This document shows positions 1 through 9,010 of a stretch of DNA of 64,000 bases, piece by piece. Made by a program: the position numbers and the translations under genes. The stretch comes from a virus. The stretch's first letter is position 1, and each line of letters opens with the position of its first letter. The stretch is taken from positions 61,433 through 125,432 of the IMG/VR virus record IMGVR_UViG_3300036832_001166; one strand, given 5' to 3'. Under the pieces are notes generated by a model, which was not told where the DNA came from, did no database searches, and saw only the letters and a program-made list of their open reading frames with translations.

Positions 1-3000
1 GCTCCATTCCTGACCGGCAAGACGTTCCAGGACATGATCAAGGGCTTCGGCGGCATCTTCCGCGCGAACCTGCCGGGGGTCATGCGAGGGATCGTCAACA
101 TCATCACCGGCCTGGCCAACGCGCTGAAAGTCGTCACCCCGGAGCTGAAGAAGTTCGGGCCGTGGTTCGCGGACTTCACCGACAAGTTTGCGAAGTGGAC
201 GGAGTCGCGGCGGGGCCGCGGCCAGATGAACGACATGATCAGGGCGTTCCGGGAGTGGATGCGGCTGCTCGGCGGCATCGGGCGGTTGCTTGGCGAGATC
301 GTCTCGGGCGGCCAAAAGGGCGGGACGTCGCTCGTGACCAAGATGGCGGACTCGGTCAACAAGCTGGCCGATAACCTGGCTACGCCGCAGGGCAGGAAGG
401 GGACCGCGAACTACTTCAGCAGGGCGCTGGCCGACGCCGACAAGCTGTGGCCGATCCTGCAGAAGCTCGTGGACGCCCTCTCGGGGATCTACAAGATCCT
501 CAAGCCGGTCGGGTCGGCCACCACGTTCATCCTCAGCAAGCTGCCCGCGGGGGCGTTCACGGCGCTGGGGGCCGCATTCCTCGGGTTCAAGATGCTCTCG
601 CCCGCCATCAAGGGCTACAAGGCCGTCAGCGGCTTCTTCACTGGCCGAGACGGCTCGACGCCAACCAAGTCCCTGTGGGTGTCGCTTACTGGCGGCGGTG
701 GCGGCGAGGGCGGTGGCGGCGGCGGTAGCAGCAGGGGCAAGAAGGGCAAGCTGACCGCGGAGGAGGAGCAGCTCGCCAAGGAGGCCGAGAAGAAGCCGGG
801 CTTCTTCGGGCGGTTCTTCCGGCGGATCCCCGGCGTGTCGAAGGTCAGCGACTTCATCACCGGCGGCAAGGAGGGCGCGTCGCTGCTCTCGCGGATCCCG
901 GGCGTCGGCAAGATCACCGGCTTCGGTTCTAAGGCAGCGGGCCTGTTCGGGAAGATCCCCGGACTCTCAAAGCTCGGGAAGGTCGGGGAGATCGCCGGGA
1001 AGGTCGGCTCGCACCTCCCGCTCCTCAGCCTTCTCGCGATGGGGTACGGCGCGGCCGCGTCGCCCGAGAACGCGTCGGCCGCCGGGCGGATCTCTGGCGC
1101 GGCCGAGATGGTCGACCCGACGTCACTCCTGAGCCTCATTCCTGGTCTTGGCGGGTTCCGCGGCGTGGCGGGCTCGATCCTGCATCCGCTTGCGAGCAGC
1201 GGCGGCGCAGGCGGCGTCGCTGCTGGTGCGCTCGGCGGCGCCACGATCGGCGGGACCCTCGGCACGTTTGTCGCCCCCGGGCTCGGTACGGCGATCGGCG
1301 CCGGGATCGGCGGGGTGGCGGGCGGCCTCGGTTCGCTCCTGTTCGGTAGCGGTCCGAACCGGCAGCAGCAGCAGGCCGACCAGGGCCTGAAGAGCTTCGG
1401 GAACCGGATCAAGGGCGTGAAGGACGACCTGGCCGAGTTGACACCCAAGCAGCTCCAGGCGCTGAGGAGCTGGGCGACGCAGCTCGCCAACGACAAGCAC
1501 CTCAGCAAGTACCGGGACCAGATCCTGGATGTGCGCGATGCGCTGAAGAATCCGACCACGGGGCTGCCAAGCGCGCTGGACAAGGTCGCGCCCGCGTTCG
1601 ACTACATGAAGAGGGGCGCCGGGAAGAGCCTCGACGCGATCCAGGTCATGACGAACTTTGCTGTCCAGGAGATTCAGAAGACGCTGCCCGCGGGCTCCAA
1701 GGCCGCGACCGATGCGCTGGCGGTCAACTACTCGATCGCCGCGGACGATGTGAAGGCGTCGATGAAGGACGGTGTCGTCAAGAACACCCGGGAGGGCATC
1801 GCGGAGGTCAACCGGCTGATGGCCGAGGCGTTCAAGCAGCTCGGCATTAGCCCGGCGACCGCGAAGAAGCTCGCAGCCCAGGGCTGGTCGCTGAAGGCCA
1901 TCACCAGCGCTGGGTCAAGCGCGCAGAAGTCGGGCCTGACCGGCTCGGGGGGCGGCCTGACCGGGTCGACGGTCAGCGGGCAGTCCTACCAGTACGCGGC
2001 GGGCGGACGGATCCCCGGACGGGCACGCGGCGATCACATCCCGCTCTACGGCCGCGGCGGCGGCCTGCTCGGGATCGCTGACGGCGGCGAGCTGGTCGTC
2101 AACCGGCATACCGAGAGCCGCATCAACCGCAAGCTGGCGGCATACGGGACAACGCTCGGCAAGGAGGTCGCGAGCGAGACCAAGCCGCATTACCAGACGG
2201 GCAGCTACGCGCACGGCGGACGCGTCCAGGGCTACCAGACCGGCGGGGTCGTCGGGCAGATCAACGCGCTGGCGTCGGCCGCCGGGTTCAACCGGATCGC
2301 GATCGCCGGGCTGCTCGGCAATGCGATGCAGGAGTCGAGCCTGAACCCGAACACGCCCGGCGGCGGCCTGTGGCAGCAGATCTCCAACTTCGGTCAAGGC
2401 ACCGGCGGCTCGGTCGCGCAGCAGTGGGCGCGCATGCTCCCGCAGATCACCGGGCTGCGCGCGGCAATGAACGCGGCAGGCACGCCCGGCGCCGCCGCGA
2501 CCATCTTCGAACAGGGGTTTGAGAAGGCGGGCATCCCAGCCCTGGCCAACCGCATCCGGTACGCAAACGCGGCGTTCGCAGGCAAGCTCGGCAAGATCAC
2601 CGGCGGCGGAGGTGGCGGAGGCGGCGTCTCCATTCCGCTCCTGAGACCACCGAACGTCGGCGGCCAGGCGTTCCAGCACGCGCTTGGTCAAGCGACCGTC
2701 AACCAGTACACCGGCGCTGCGAACTACGTGCTGCAGCGGGTCGCGGCTTCGATGGGCGGCGGTGGTGGTGGCATCGGCATGGGCGGCGCGATCCCACGCG
2801 GCGCAGCGGGCACGGTCATGGACCCGTCCGGCAAGCCGGTCGCGGGATGGATCGAGCCGATCCTGGCATGGGCTCGCACGCACGGCTGGTCGGGCACGGT
2901 CACCAGCGGCTACCGCAGCTACGCGCAGCAGGCCGCGATCTACAACTCGGGCGTGCGCCCCGCCGCGGTGCCCGGCACCAGCAACCATGAGGGCACCGTC

Positions 3001-3387
3001 TACCCGCGCGGCGCGGTGGACGTCAGCAACGCGTCAGGGCTGTCCCGCGTGCTTCTGAGCGGCCCGTACGGGTCCACGCTGGTCTGGGCGGGGGCCAAGG
3101 ACCCGGTCCACTTCTCGCACCCGCACGGCGGCTCCTACGGGCTCGGCGGGCGCGTTCCGTGGTTCGCTGGGGGCGCCGACTTCATTGCGAGCCGTCCGCA
3201 GCTCATCGGCGTTGGCGACCGCCCCGGCGGCGAGCGCGTCCAGGTCACCCCGGCTGGAGGGCGCACCGGCGGCGGCGGGCATCACATCGAGATCCACAAG
3301 ATCGAGGTCAACCGCAAGGGTGACATCCAGAGGATCGTTGATGAGGAGCTGCGGCTTCTCGCTGACTCGCTGGACAGGCAGAGCTGA
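1..3387 (+). CDS. Tape measure protein with two peptidoglycan hydrolase domains (5' truncated)
   Basis: The reading frame is open from base 1, so the N-terminus lies outside the window; 1128 residues are visible. The middle is Gly/Ala-rich and hydrophobic, as in tail tape measure proteins, which set tail length and line the tail lumen. Around residues 749-863 there is a phage-tail lysozyme-like domain (GNAMQESSLNPN, catalytic Glu in QESS, then GGGLWQ). Around residues 950-1040 there is an M15 D-Ala-D-Ala carboxypeptidase-like domain (SGYRSYAQQ, SNHEGTVYPRGAVDV, HFSHPH) that keeps the zinc-ligand pattern. The two activities should cut glycan and peptide bonds during DNA entry. The stop overlaps the next ATG (TGATG). 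The tail role is certain from context; enzymatic activity is inferred from motifs. Confidence 0.92.
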   Translation, partial: APFLTGKTFQDMIKGFGGIFRANLPGVMRGIVNIITGLANALKVVTPELKKFGPWFADFTDKFAKWTESRRGRGQMNDMIRAFREWMRLLGGIGRLLGEIVSGGQKGGTSLVTKMADSVNKLADNLATPQGRKGTANYFSRALADADKLWPILQKLVDALSGIYKILKPVGSATTFILSKLPAGAFTALGAAFLGFKMLSPAIKGYKAVSGFFTGRDGSTPTKSLWVSLTGGGGGEGGGGGGSSRGKKGKLTAEEEQLAKEAEKKPGFFGRFFRRIPGVSKVSDFITGGKEGASLLSRIPGVGKITGFGSKAAGLFGKIPGLSKLGKVGEIAGKVGSHLPLLSLLAMGYGAAASPENASAAGRISGAAEMVDPTSLLSLIPGLGGFRGVAGSILHPLASSGGAGGVAAGALGGATIGGTLGTFVAPGLGTAIGAGIGGVAGGLGSLLFGSGPNRQQQQADQGLKSFGNRIKGVKDDLAELTPKQLQALRSWATQLANDKHLSKYRDQILDVRDALKNPTTGLPSALDKVAPAFDYMKRGAGKSLDAIQVMTNFAVQEIQKTLPAGSKAATDALAVNYSIAADDVKASMKDGVVKNTREGIAEVNRLMAEAFKQLGISPATAKKLAAQGWSLKAITSAGSSAQKSGLTGSGGGLTGSTVSGQSYQYAAGGRIPGRARGDHIPLYGRGGGLLGIADGGELVVNRHTESRINRKLAAYGTTLGKEVASETKPHYQTGSYAHGGRVQGYQTGGVVGQINALASAAGFNRIAIAGLLGNAMQESSLNPNTPGGGLWQQISNFGQGTGGSVAQQWARMLPQITGLRAAMNAAGTPGAAATIFEQGFEKAGIPALANRIRYANAAFAGKLGKITGGGGGGGGVSIPLLRPPNVGGQAFQHALGQATVNQYTGAANYVLQRVAASMGGGGGGIGMGGAIPRGAAGTVMDPSGKPVAGWIEPILAWARTHGWSGTVTSGYRSYAQQAAIYNSGVRPAAVPGTSNHEGTVYPRGAVDVSNASGLSRVLLSGPYGSTLVWAGAKDPVHFSHPHGGSYGLGGRVPWFAGGADFIASRPQLIGVGDRPGGERVQVTPAGGRTGGGGHHIEIHKIEVNRKGDIQRIVDEELRLLADSLDRQS

Positions 3388-4280
3388 TGGCCGTCAGCAA
3401 CCAGGAGTCGAGAAGCGATGGTCTGAAGGTGACGATCTCCGCGTTCGGCAACGGGCTGACCGTCAACAAGCAGGGCCGTCCGCTGCTGCCGCGCCCGTTC
3501 GTGTTCCAGTGCCCGCCGCTGGAGCAGTTCACGATCGCGCACCAGCAGAACTTCGGCACCTACGACACCATCGACGACGACCAGTACTCGCGCCGCGGCT
3601 CGCGTCAGCTCGACACCTGGTCGTTCGACACGCTGGCCATGTACCTCGGCGTCGACGCGCAGGGCCGCTACGAGCCGAGCTGGGTGCCGTACCCGACCCG
3701 CGAGTCGCATGGCTTGCAGTACCAGGCGCCAGAGTGGTACCGCAAGCAGCTCTGGGATCTGCACGATGCCGGGTCGCCGTTCCGCTTCGTCGCCGCGTTC
3801 AAGCGGTCCACAACGATCCGCCGCACGTACGCGACGCTGACCGCCTTCAACGAGGACTACAAGCACGGCGAGGGTGACGTGATCTACTTCAGTGCGGTCA
3901 GCTTCCAGGAGTGGCGCGACCCGGGCGACGCGTCACAACCCAAGCCCCGCGGCTCGGACAAGCTGCCCGCGCACGTGCGCTTCCGCTTCACCGGCGGACG
4001 CTATCTCGCCTATGACACCGAGACGGGCCGGACCATCCCGGCGCGCGGCGGAGCGGGCACGACCATGAACGATCTCGCGCGCTTCTACTACGGCAACGCG
4101 TCAGACTGGCGGCTGATCGCCAAGGCCAACCACCTACGCGGCGGCAGCGGCCTGACGCAGATCTACAAGCACTGGTATCCGCACCGGATCTCGCGCGGCA
4201 AGCCGAACGCCACGATGACGATCCCCAAGCAGCCACACAAGCCCTCTCCGGCCCGTACTGCCCCGGCCAAGGCGAAGTGA
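3387..4280 (+). CDS. LysM-containing tail/baseplate adaptor (XkdP-like)
   Basis: 297 residues. The N-terminal two thirds resembles baseplate adaptors that sit between tape measure and hub (QFTIAHQQNF, QLDTWSFDT, FVAAFKRS). Residues ~210-280 form a LysM-like module: a run starting GTTMNDLARFYYGNASDW, followed by IAKANHL and ending TMTIP. LysM modules in this position (gp53 in T4, XkdP in PBSX) attach baseplate parts to the hub or to peptidoglycan. The start ATG overlaps the tape-measure stop, and one base separates the stop from the next ATG. Family assignment rests on the LysM module and gene order. Confidence 0.8.
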   Translation: MAVSNQESRSDGLKVTISAFGNGLTVNKQGRPLLPRPFVFQCPPLEQFTIAHQQNFGTYDTIDDDQYSRRGSRQLDTWSFDTLAMYLGVDAQGRYEPSWVPYPTRESHGLQYQAPEWYRKQLWDLHDAGSPFRFVAAFKRSTTIRRTYATLTAFNEDYKHGEGDVIYFSAVSFQEWRDPGDASQPKPRGSDKLPAHVRFRFTGGRYLAYDTETGRTIPARGGAGTTMNDLARFYYGNASDWRLIAKANHLRGGSGLTQIYKHWYPHRISRGKPNATMTIPKQPHKPSPARTAPAKAK

Positions 4281-4281
4281 C

Positions 4282-5829
4282 ATGGCCGCCACGATCAGCG
4301 CTGCCGAGCGCCACCAGGAGGTCCGCTTTGAGGACATGGTCGTCGATCAGCTTGAGCACACGATCACGACGCCCGACCTCTGGAAGACGCGCGTGCGAGT
4401 GGTGGCCCGCACCGTCGACGGGAACCAGGACATCTCCAAGCTGTGCGACACCCTGAACTGGCAGGACCAGTCCACCGACGATCTGCGCAACATCAACACG
4501 CAGGCGGCGATGACCGGCTCGATCACGCTGAACAAGCCCGCGCTGCGCCAGTACGCCAAGCTGCTGGCCCCAGCGTTCTCCGCGCGCATCGTCAACGGCA
4601 CCGACCGGTGGGGTGCGATGGGGATCGTGATCATCTGCCAGGTCGGCTACGGCAAGCACTACACGAACATCTGGGCGATGCGCGTTGGGCCTGGCTACGA
4701 CACGGGGATCGCGGAGACGGTGACGCTGTCGAGCGGCAGTGACACGCTGAACCTCGCCGACGATCTGTGGACGCTCGCGCAGACCGTCGCCGACTTCAAG
4801 TACACGAAGGGCAAGGTGTCACGCAAGAACGGCTGGCGTTGTCACGAGATCGCCCATGACGTGTGTCAGCGCTACCGGGTGCCGGTCCGCGCGCTGTCGC
4901 AAGGCACCGCCTACTTCTCGATGGCGGCGTCAAGCACGAAGCTGACGTCGCCGGTGCATGTGATTACCCGCGCCTACCAGGAGGAGACCAAGCGCACCGG
5001 GCGCACGTTCATCATCCGCTGGGGAGCGCCCGACAAGAAGTTCCCGTTCGGAGCGCTGGAGGTGGTCCCCATGCGCCGCAACCGCAACCTCACGAAGTTC
5101 CGCCAGCAGCTCCTCGACGCGACGCTCACCCGCAACCAGGCTGTCGGCTTCGCGACCGTGATCCTGGCGCGCGGAACGATGAAGGGGCCGAAGGGCAAGA
5201 AGACGCAGAAGGTCACCGCGACGGTCACCTCAGATGCGGCGATCCGACGGTTCGGGTTCATCCGCAAGACGATCGACTTCGGCACCGTCTCCTCCCGGCT
5301 GGAGCTGCAGATCCTGGCGCAGCGCACGCTCGCGCAGCGCCTGTCGCCGATCCGTACCGCCGAGCTGAACCATCCGGGGATCGCGACGATCCGCCGCGGC
5401 GACGCCGTCCACATTGACCTGCCCGAGGAGGGGTACTCGGACTCGTGGCTGGCCTCGCTGGCGACACCGGGCACCAAGGGCGACCACTCCAAGGCGCTGA
5501 TCGCAGCGCTGACGGCCGCGGAGAAGAGCGACCCGACGATGTTCGGCCTACCGGACCCGACGCTTGCTGCCCAGGCCGCCAGCGCGACGCCTGCCGCGAA
5601 CGCGCCCGCGTTCATGCCGGTCGCCAACCAGGGGATCGCGTTCGTCACCTCTGCCGCGCACTCGGTGTCGGCCGGGAGCTACACGATGGATCTCACGACG
5701 AGCTTCATCGACGTTCTCGACCCGCGCGAGGTGCGGGCGCAGGTGGACAAGACGGTCCGCGCCTGGAAGGCGTCGCAGGCGACGACGCCGTCCAAGACCG
5801 CGAAGGCCAAGCAGGCGAAGAAGAAGTAG
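4282..5829 (+). CDS. Baseplate hub protein (XkdQ/gpD-like)
   Basis: 515 residues. The order LysM adaptor, this gene, then spike and gp25/J genes matches the hub (gp27 of T4, gpD of P2, XkdQ of PBSX). The central segment with GWRCHEIAHDVCQRY followed by ITRAYQEETKRTG is typical of XkdQ-type hubs. A C-terminal Lys/Ala-rich tail (AKAKQAKKK) is probably disordered. The protein should form the ring between tail tube and central spike. The stop codon directly abuts the next ATG. Confidence 0.78.
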   Translation: MAATISAAERHQEVRFEDMVVDQLEHTITTPDLWKTRVRVVARTVDGNQDISKLCDTLNWQDQSTDDLRNINTQAAMTGSITLNKPALRQYAKLLAPAFSARIVNGTDRWGAMGIVIICQVGYGKHYTNIWAMRVGPGYDTGIAETVTLSSGSDTLNLADDLWTLAQTVADFKYTKGKVSRKNGWRCHEIAHDVCQRYRVPVRALSQGTAYFSMAASSTKLTSPVHVITRAYQEETKRTGRTFIIRWGAPDKKFPFGALEVVPMRRNRNLTKFRQQLLDATLTRNQAVGFATVILARGTMKGPKGKKTQKVTATVTSDAAIRRFGFIRKTIDFGTVSSRLELQILAQRTLAQRLSPIRTAELNHPGIATIRRGDAVHIDLPEEGYSDSWLASLATPGTKGDHSKALIAALTAAEKSDPTMFGLPDPTLAAQAASATPAANAPAFMPVANQGIAFVTSAAHSVSAGSYTMDLTTSFIDVLDPREVRAQVDKTVRAWKASQATTPSKTAKAKQAKKK

Positions 5830-6177
5830 ATGCTCGGACCCGAACCGCTCGTGCTTGCTGGACGTCAGGCATTCCCGGATGCGCAGCAGGACTTCCTGGG
5901 CGTGGTCGCTCCGCTCGGCTTCTTCGCTGTGAGCTGGTACGGCACCGCGGTGTCGGATGAGCGCGGCAGCTTCGGCGTCGTGGATCCAGCGATGGGGCTC
6001 GCTGCCTCCGTTGGCGATGTCGTCGAGGTCGGCTACGGCGGCCGCACCGTCCGCGTGTATGTGATCGGCTCTCAGGCGGGGCTCGGCACCGACCTTGGCA
6101 TCACCCGGCGCTGCTACCTGGCGCTGGCACTGCTCGTGGTCGAGCCGATCACCGCGACGGTGGGCACGGTCTCGTGA
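5830..6177 (+). CDS. Small tail-tip protein, possibly RlpA-like double-psi beta-barrel
   Basis: 115 residues in the baseplate operon. The stretch SWYGTAV followed by GDVVEVGYGGRTVRVYV and TDLGITRRCYLAL follows the RlpA/double-psi barrel pattern (SWYG, LPxGTxVxV, xVxVxDxG, DLS). RlpA-type folds bind or cleave denuded glycan strands. The catalytic Asp/His arrangement is not obvious, so it may only be structural. It overlaps the next gene by 4 nt. Fold assignment is tentative; a baseplate role is likely from position. Confidence 0.6.
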   Translation: MLGPEPLVLAGRQAFPDAQQDFLGVVAPLGFFAVSWYGTAVSDERGSFGVVDPAMGLAASVGDVVEVGYGGRTVRVYVIGSQAGLGTDLGITRRCYLALALLVVEPITATVGTVS

Positions 6178-6881
6178 GCGGACGGCTGGCTCTGCGCGAC
6201 GCGCTCGGCAATCACGCCAAGCGCCTCGTTGATCGTCACAGGGGCTCGCACTGGGCAACGGTGTCGGACACGAGCCCGCTGACGCTCGACATGCACGACT
6301 ACGACCATCCGCTGTTCTACGGCGACGACTTCGAGCTGTCGCAGTCGGTCACCAGCTACCGCCAGGCGGTCAGCCTGTTCGTCGGCGACCTGGTGCTGCT
6401 GCAGGAGATTGGTGATGCCTGGGTGGCGGTCGACGTCGTCTCTGAGCGAGCCGTCCCGGCGCTCGGTAGCGTGCCTCCCGCTGCGCCCAAGCCCGCCTTC
6501 ATCCCCTTCGCTCAGCAGGGGTTGTACGCCGCGAGCTGGTCGGACTACGACACGTCCGGGGGCTACCAGATCGGCAGCTTCGTGCTCGACAGGAGCTGGA
6601 TGTCGCTGCGCGGGCTGGTCAAGAAGGCCACGGCGTACGTCGCTGCCGACGTCGTCGCCACGCTAACGCCAGGGTTCCGGCCGGGGCAGACCGAGATATT
6701 CGATTGCATGGCCTACGACTCGGTGATGGGCATCTTCGTCTGCCGCGTCGATGTGGTCGGCGGCACAGGGGCCAGCGCCGGGCAGATCCAGGTCGCGGGC
6801 AACAACGTCCCGAACTTCTCTCCGGCGGGCAACATGGGCTGGCTGTCGCTCGCGAAGATCCGCTTCCTCCAGGAGCGCTGA
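6174..6881 (+). CDS. Baseplate spike / receptor-tip protein
   Basis: 235 residues, GTG start overlapping the previous stop (GTGA). Residues ~30-90 look like an OB-type spike domain (SPLTLDMHDYDHPL, then FVGDLVLLQEI). The C-terminal half (SWSDYDTSGGYQIGSFVLDR ... GTGASAGQIQVAGNNVP) is Gly/Ser-rich and beta-rich, as in tail-tip or fibre proteins. It precedes three paralogous beta-rich proteins. The spike role is inferred from its place after the hub; no catalytic motif was seen. Confidence 0.6.
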   Translation: MSGRLALRDALGNHAKRLVDRHRGSHWATVSDTSPLTLDMHDYDHPLFYGDDFELSQSVTSYRQAVSLFVGDLVLLQEIGDAWVAVDVVSERAVPALGSVPPAAPKPAFIPFAQQGLYAASWSDYDTSGGYQIGSFVLDRSWMSLRGLVKKATAYVAADVVATLTPGFRPGQTEIFDCMAYDSVMGIFVCRVDVVGGTGASAGQIQVAGNNVPNFSPAGNMGWLSLAKIRFLQER

Positions 6882-6886
6882 GTGCG

Positions 6887-7312
6887 TTGCCCGACATCTA
6901 CCTCGGCGGCACCCAGATGTTGCGCCACGGACTCGGGGCCAACGGCAGCTTGGTCACCGTTCCCGGCGGTGGCTGGGGCGGCACGTTGGGTCCCGGGTTC
7001 ACGCTGCTGTTCCAGTGGCCGGTCACGGTCACCTGCCCGGACGGCAGCTACATCTTCGGACGCACCGAGTTCAGCGCCTACGGCAGCGGCCTGGTTCTCG
7101 AAGGGTGCGCGCAGGAGAACGGCGCCGGGCTCGTCGGCTGGGGCAAGCAGTACACCTATGGGTGGCGGCAGCAGTTCGCCTACACCTGGTACGTGGGACG
7201 CCTCAGCCCCGGCGCGCACACGATCAACAGCGGCGTCTACGTCGAGGCTGGGACGATCTCGTTCGACGGCAACGCGGGTGGCACGTCGCTGGCGTGGGAG
7301 ATGCCAGCGTGA
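6887..7312 (+). CDS. Beta-rich minor tail protein, paralogue 1 of 3
   Basis: 141 residues if translation begins at TTG 6887; this start is chosen because it aligns with the starts of the two following paralogues (x-L-GG-x-x-x-HGLG) and has AGGAG at 6871-6875. Shared features: an N-terminal IYLGGTQMLRHGLG motif, Gly/Trp-rich centre, SPGAHTINSGVYV, and the C-terminal signature DGNAGGTSLAWE. The stop overlaps the GTG of paralogue 2. Probably a trimeric or lectin-like component of the tail tip; no named family recognised. Confidence 0.7.
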   Translation: MPDIYLGGTQMLRHGLGANGSLVTVPGGGWGGTLGPGFTLLFQWPVTVTCPDGSYIFGRTEFSAYGSGLVLEGCAQENGAGLVGWGKQYTYGWRQQFAYTWYVGRLSPGAHTINSGVYVEAGTISFDGNAGGTSLAWEMPA

Positions 7313-7737
7313 GTCCGAGCCAGATCATCGCGGGCGCCAGCCAGCTCAGCGAGCGGGTGCTCGGCCAGAGCATCATCAACGAGGCTGGCGGCGGCTGGGC
7401 GGGCGGGTTCACGGGCCGCGTCGGGCTCAAGCAGCATTCGCTCACCGTGACCAACCCGGCGGGCGCGACGGTCCAGGGGGTCATGGACCTGACGTGCTAC
7501 ACGGGGATCGGCGGGTCGGTCATCCAGGGCAGCCTGTCGGTCGACGGTGGCGGTCAGAGCGTCTGGGGCATTCTGTACTGGAACCTCGTCAGCACCCACT
7601 TTCACTTCTGGTGGCCCTGGTCGGTAGCGGTCGGCCCGGGCGCGCACACGTTCAACGTCGGGATCTGGGTGGCGGCCGGGAACGTCTACTTCGACTCAAA
7701 CGACGGCGGCACCTCGGTGTGCTGGGAGCGGATATGA
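7309..7737 (+). CDS. Beta-rich minor tail protein, paralogue 2 of 3
   Basis: 142 residues, GTG start in a GTGA overlap. It shares with its neighbours the terminal signature DSNDGGTSVCWER, the GPGAHTFNVGIWV motif and the GGGWAGGF N-terminal region. The sequences are clearly related but far from identical, so this is an old tandem duplication under divergent selection. It lies between the spike and baseplate wedge genes, suggesting a surface-exposed receptor-binding or decoration role. Confidence 0.7.
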   Translation: MSPSQIIAGASQLSERVLGQSIINEAGGGWAGGFTGRVGLKQHSLTVTNPAGATVQGVMDLTCYTGIGGSVIQGSLSVDGGGQSVWGILYWNLVSTHFHFWWPWSVAVGPGAHTFNVGIWVAAGNVYFDSNDGGTSVCWERI

Positions 7738-8165
7738 GCAAGATCCTGCTCGGCGGCGTGGAGATGTGCGAGCACGGCCTCGGCCACGACGTTCAGAACA
7801 GTTGGGGCGGCTGGGCGGGCTCGTTCGGCGTCGGCGGCGTGGGCCTGTTCAACCACTCGATCACGATCAAGCGCGACGGTGGCGCGCCCGTCTACGGCAT
7901 CACCACGTTCACCGGCTACAGCGCCCCGAGCACGATCCCCGGGATCGGTGGCGCGATCTGGATCGACGGCGCGTTCTACGGCGTCGTCTGGGGCGGCGAG
8001 TACCCCGGCTCGGGCAGCACGCACTGGCCGCACACGTTCGAGTGGTGGACCCCGCCGCTGGCGAAGGGCGCGCACACCCTCAACGCGGGCGCCTACGTCA
8101 TCAACCCGACCTGGGTGTTCGACGCCAACGACGGCGGCGTGTCGATCTGCTGGGAGCACCCATGA
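7734..8165 (+). CDS. Beta-rich minor tail protein, paralogue 3 of 3
   Basis: 143 residues, ATG start overlapping the stop of paralogue 2. Conserved elements are KILLGGVEMCEHGLG at the N-terminus, KGAHTLNAGAYV near residue 115 and DANDGGVSICWE at the C-terminus. A central insertion (GYSAPSTIPGIGG) is absent from paralogue 1. The stop overlaps the next ATG. Function unknown beyond a probable structural or host-recognition role. Confidence 0.7.
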   Translation: MSKILLGGVEMCEHGLGHDVQNSWGGWAGSFGVGGVGLFNHSITIKRDGGAPVYGITTFTGYSAPSTIPGIGGAIWIDGAFYGVVWGGEYPGSGSTHWPHTFEWWTPPLAKGAHTLNAGAYVINPTWVFDANDGGVSICWEHP

Positions 8166-8416
8166 GCGCCCTGCCCGACGCCTACTGGCACACCGACCTC
8201 ACCACCGCCGACGTCCACTGCTGGTGGGATGCCGCGGGTGAGCCGACGCATGAGCTGAGCGCCGACTGCCCATGCGGGCCGACCGGCTACACCGTCGCCG
8301 AGCACGCCTCGGCCGCCGGGGGCACCATCCCGCAGCACGACGTCTACGTCCACCAGGCGGTCGCGACCGACCTTCCGCCAGTCCCCGTCGACCTCACCGC
8401 GGCGATCGCCATATGA
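8162..8416 (+). CDS. Hypothetical small tail-operon protein
   Basis: 84 residues, translationally coupled on both sides. It contains WHTDLTTADVHCWWD and a CPCGP turn, so it could be a small beta protein with a metal or disulphide pair. It follows the tandem beta-rich proteins. No family recognised. Confidence 0.55.
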   Translation: MSALPDAYWHTDLTTADVHCWWDAAGEPTHELSADCPCGPTGYTVAEHASAAGGTIPQHDVYVHQAVATDLPPVPVDLTAAIAI

Positions 8417-9000
8417 GCGACTACGCGATCGTCAACACCAACGCCACGCCCGGCGACGTCGTCCAGATCGTCACCCACGACCCGGGCGTGGCGAGCTTCC
8501 CCAACCCCACCAGCCCCGAACTGGAGTGGGTTGACGTCACCGACCTCGCGCCGCAGCCCGAGATCGGCTGGACCTACGACGGCACCACGTTCACGCAGTC
8601 CCAGGCCGCCCAGAACGCCGCCAGCACACTCGCCGCCAACGCGACGTTCCTCGGCCTGGCGAGCCCGAACAGCGCGCAGGTGGCCGCTCAGGTCAAGGCG
8701 CTGACATCTCAGGTCAGCGCGCTCATCGAGCAAACCTCCCTGCCTCTGCGCAAGGTCACCGCGGTCACCCCCGCGGAGGGTCCTGTTACGGGCGCGACCG
8801 CGGTCACGCTGACCGGCGTCGGCTTCACCGGCATCACCGCTGTCACGTTCGGGGGCGTGGCTGCCACCGGGCTCGCGGTGGTCGACGACGCGACGATCAC
8901 CTGCCAGACACCCGCAGGGAAGAAGGGCACGGTCGACGTGCAGGCGCTCGACGGCTCGCGGGGCAGCCCCATCCTTCCGAGCGGCTTCACGTACGTGTGA
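8413..9000 (+). CDS. Tail protein with C-terminal IPT/TIG Ig-like domain
   Basis: 195 residues. The N-terminal ~100 residues contain an EIGWTYDGTTFT motif seen in fibre-associated proteins and an Ala-rich helical segment. Residues ~115-195 match an IPT/TIG immunoglobulin-like fold (VTPAEGPVTGATAVTLTG, then VTFGGVAATG and the C-terminal GFTYV). Such domains are common add-ons in phage tails that bind carbohydrates weakly. ATG overlaps the previous stop; a 10-nt gap with an AGGAG SD precedes the next gene. Confidence 0.72.
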   Translation: MSDYAIVNTNATPGDVVQIVTHDPGVASFPNPTSPELEWVDVTDLAPQPEIGWTYDGTTFTQSQAAQNAASTLAANATFLGLASPNSAQVAAQVKALTSQVSALIEQTSLPLRKVTAVTPAEGPVTGATAVTLTGVGFTGITAVTFGGVAATGLAVVDDATITCQTPAGKKGTVDVQALDGSRGSPILPSGFTYV

Positions 9001-9010
9001 GGAGACCGAG

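Noticed and set aside
615-1583. Minus-strand Pro/Ser-rich open frame in the tape measure gene
   Set aside because: Antisense to Gly/Ala-rich coding DNA, no SD, no domain.
6882-7733. GTG 6882 as the start of one long protein ending at 8165
   Set aside because: Up to 7733 this frame is Arg/Ser-rich shadow sequence; three paralogous proteins are found in frames starting at 6887, 7309 and 7734.
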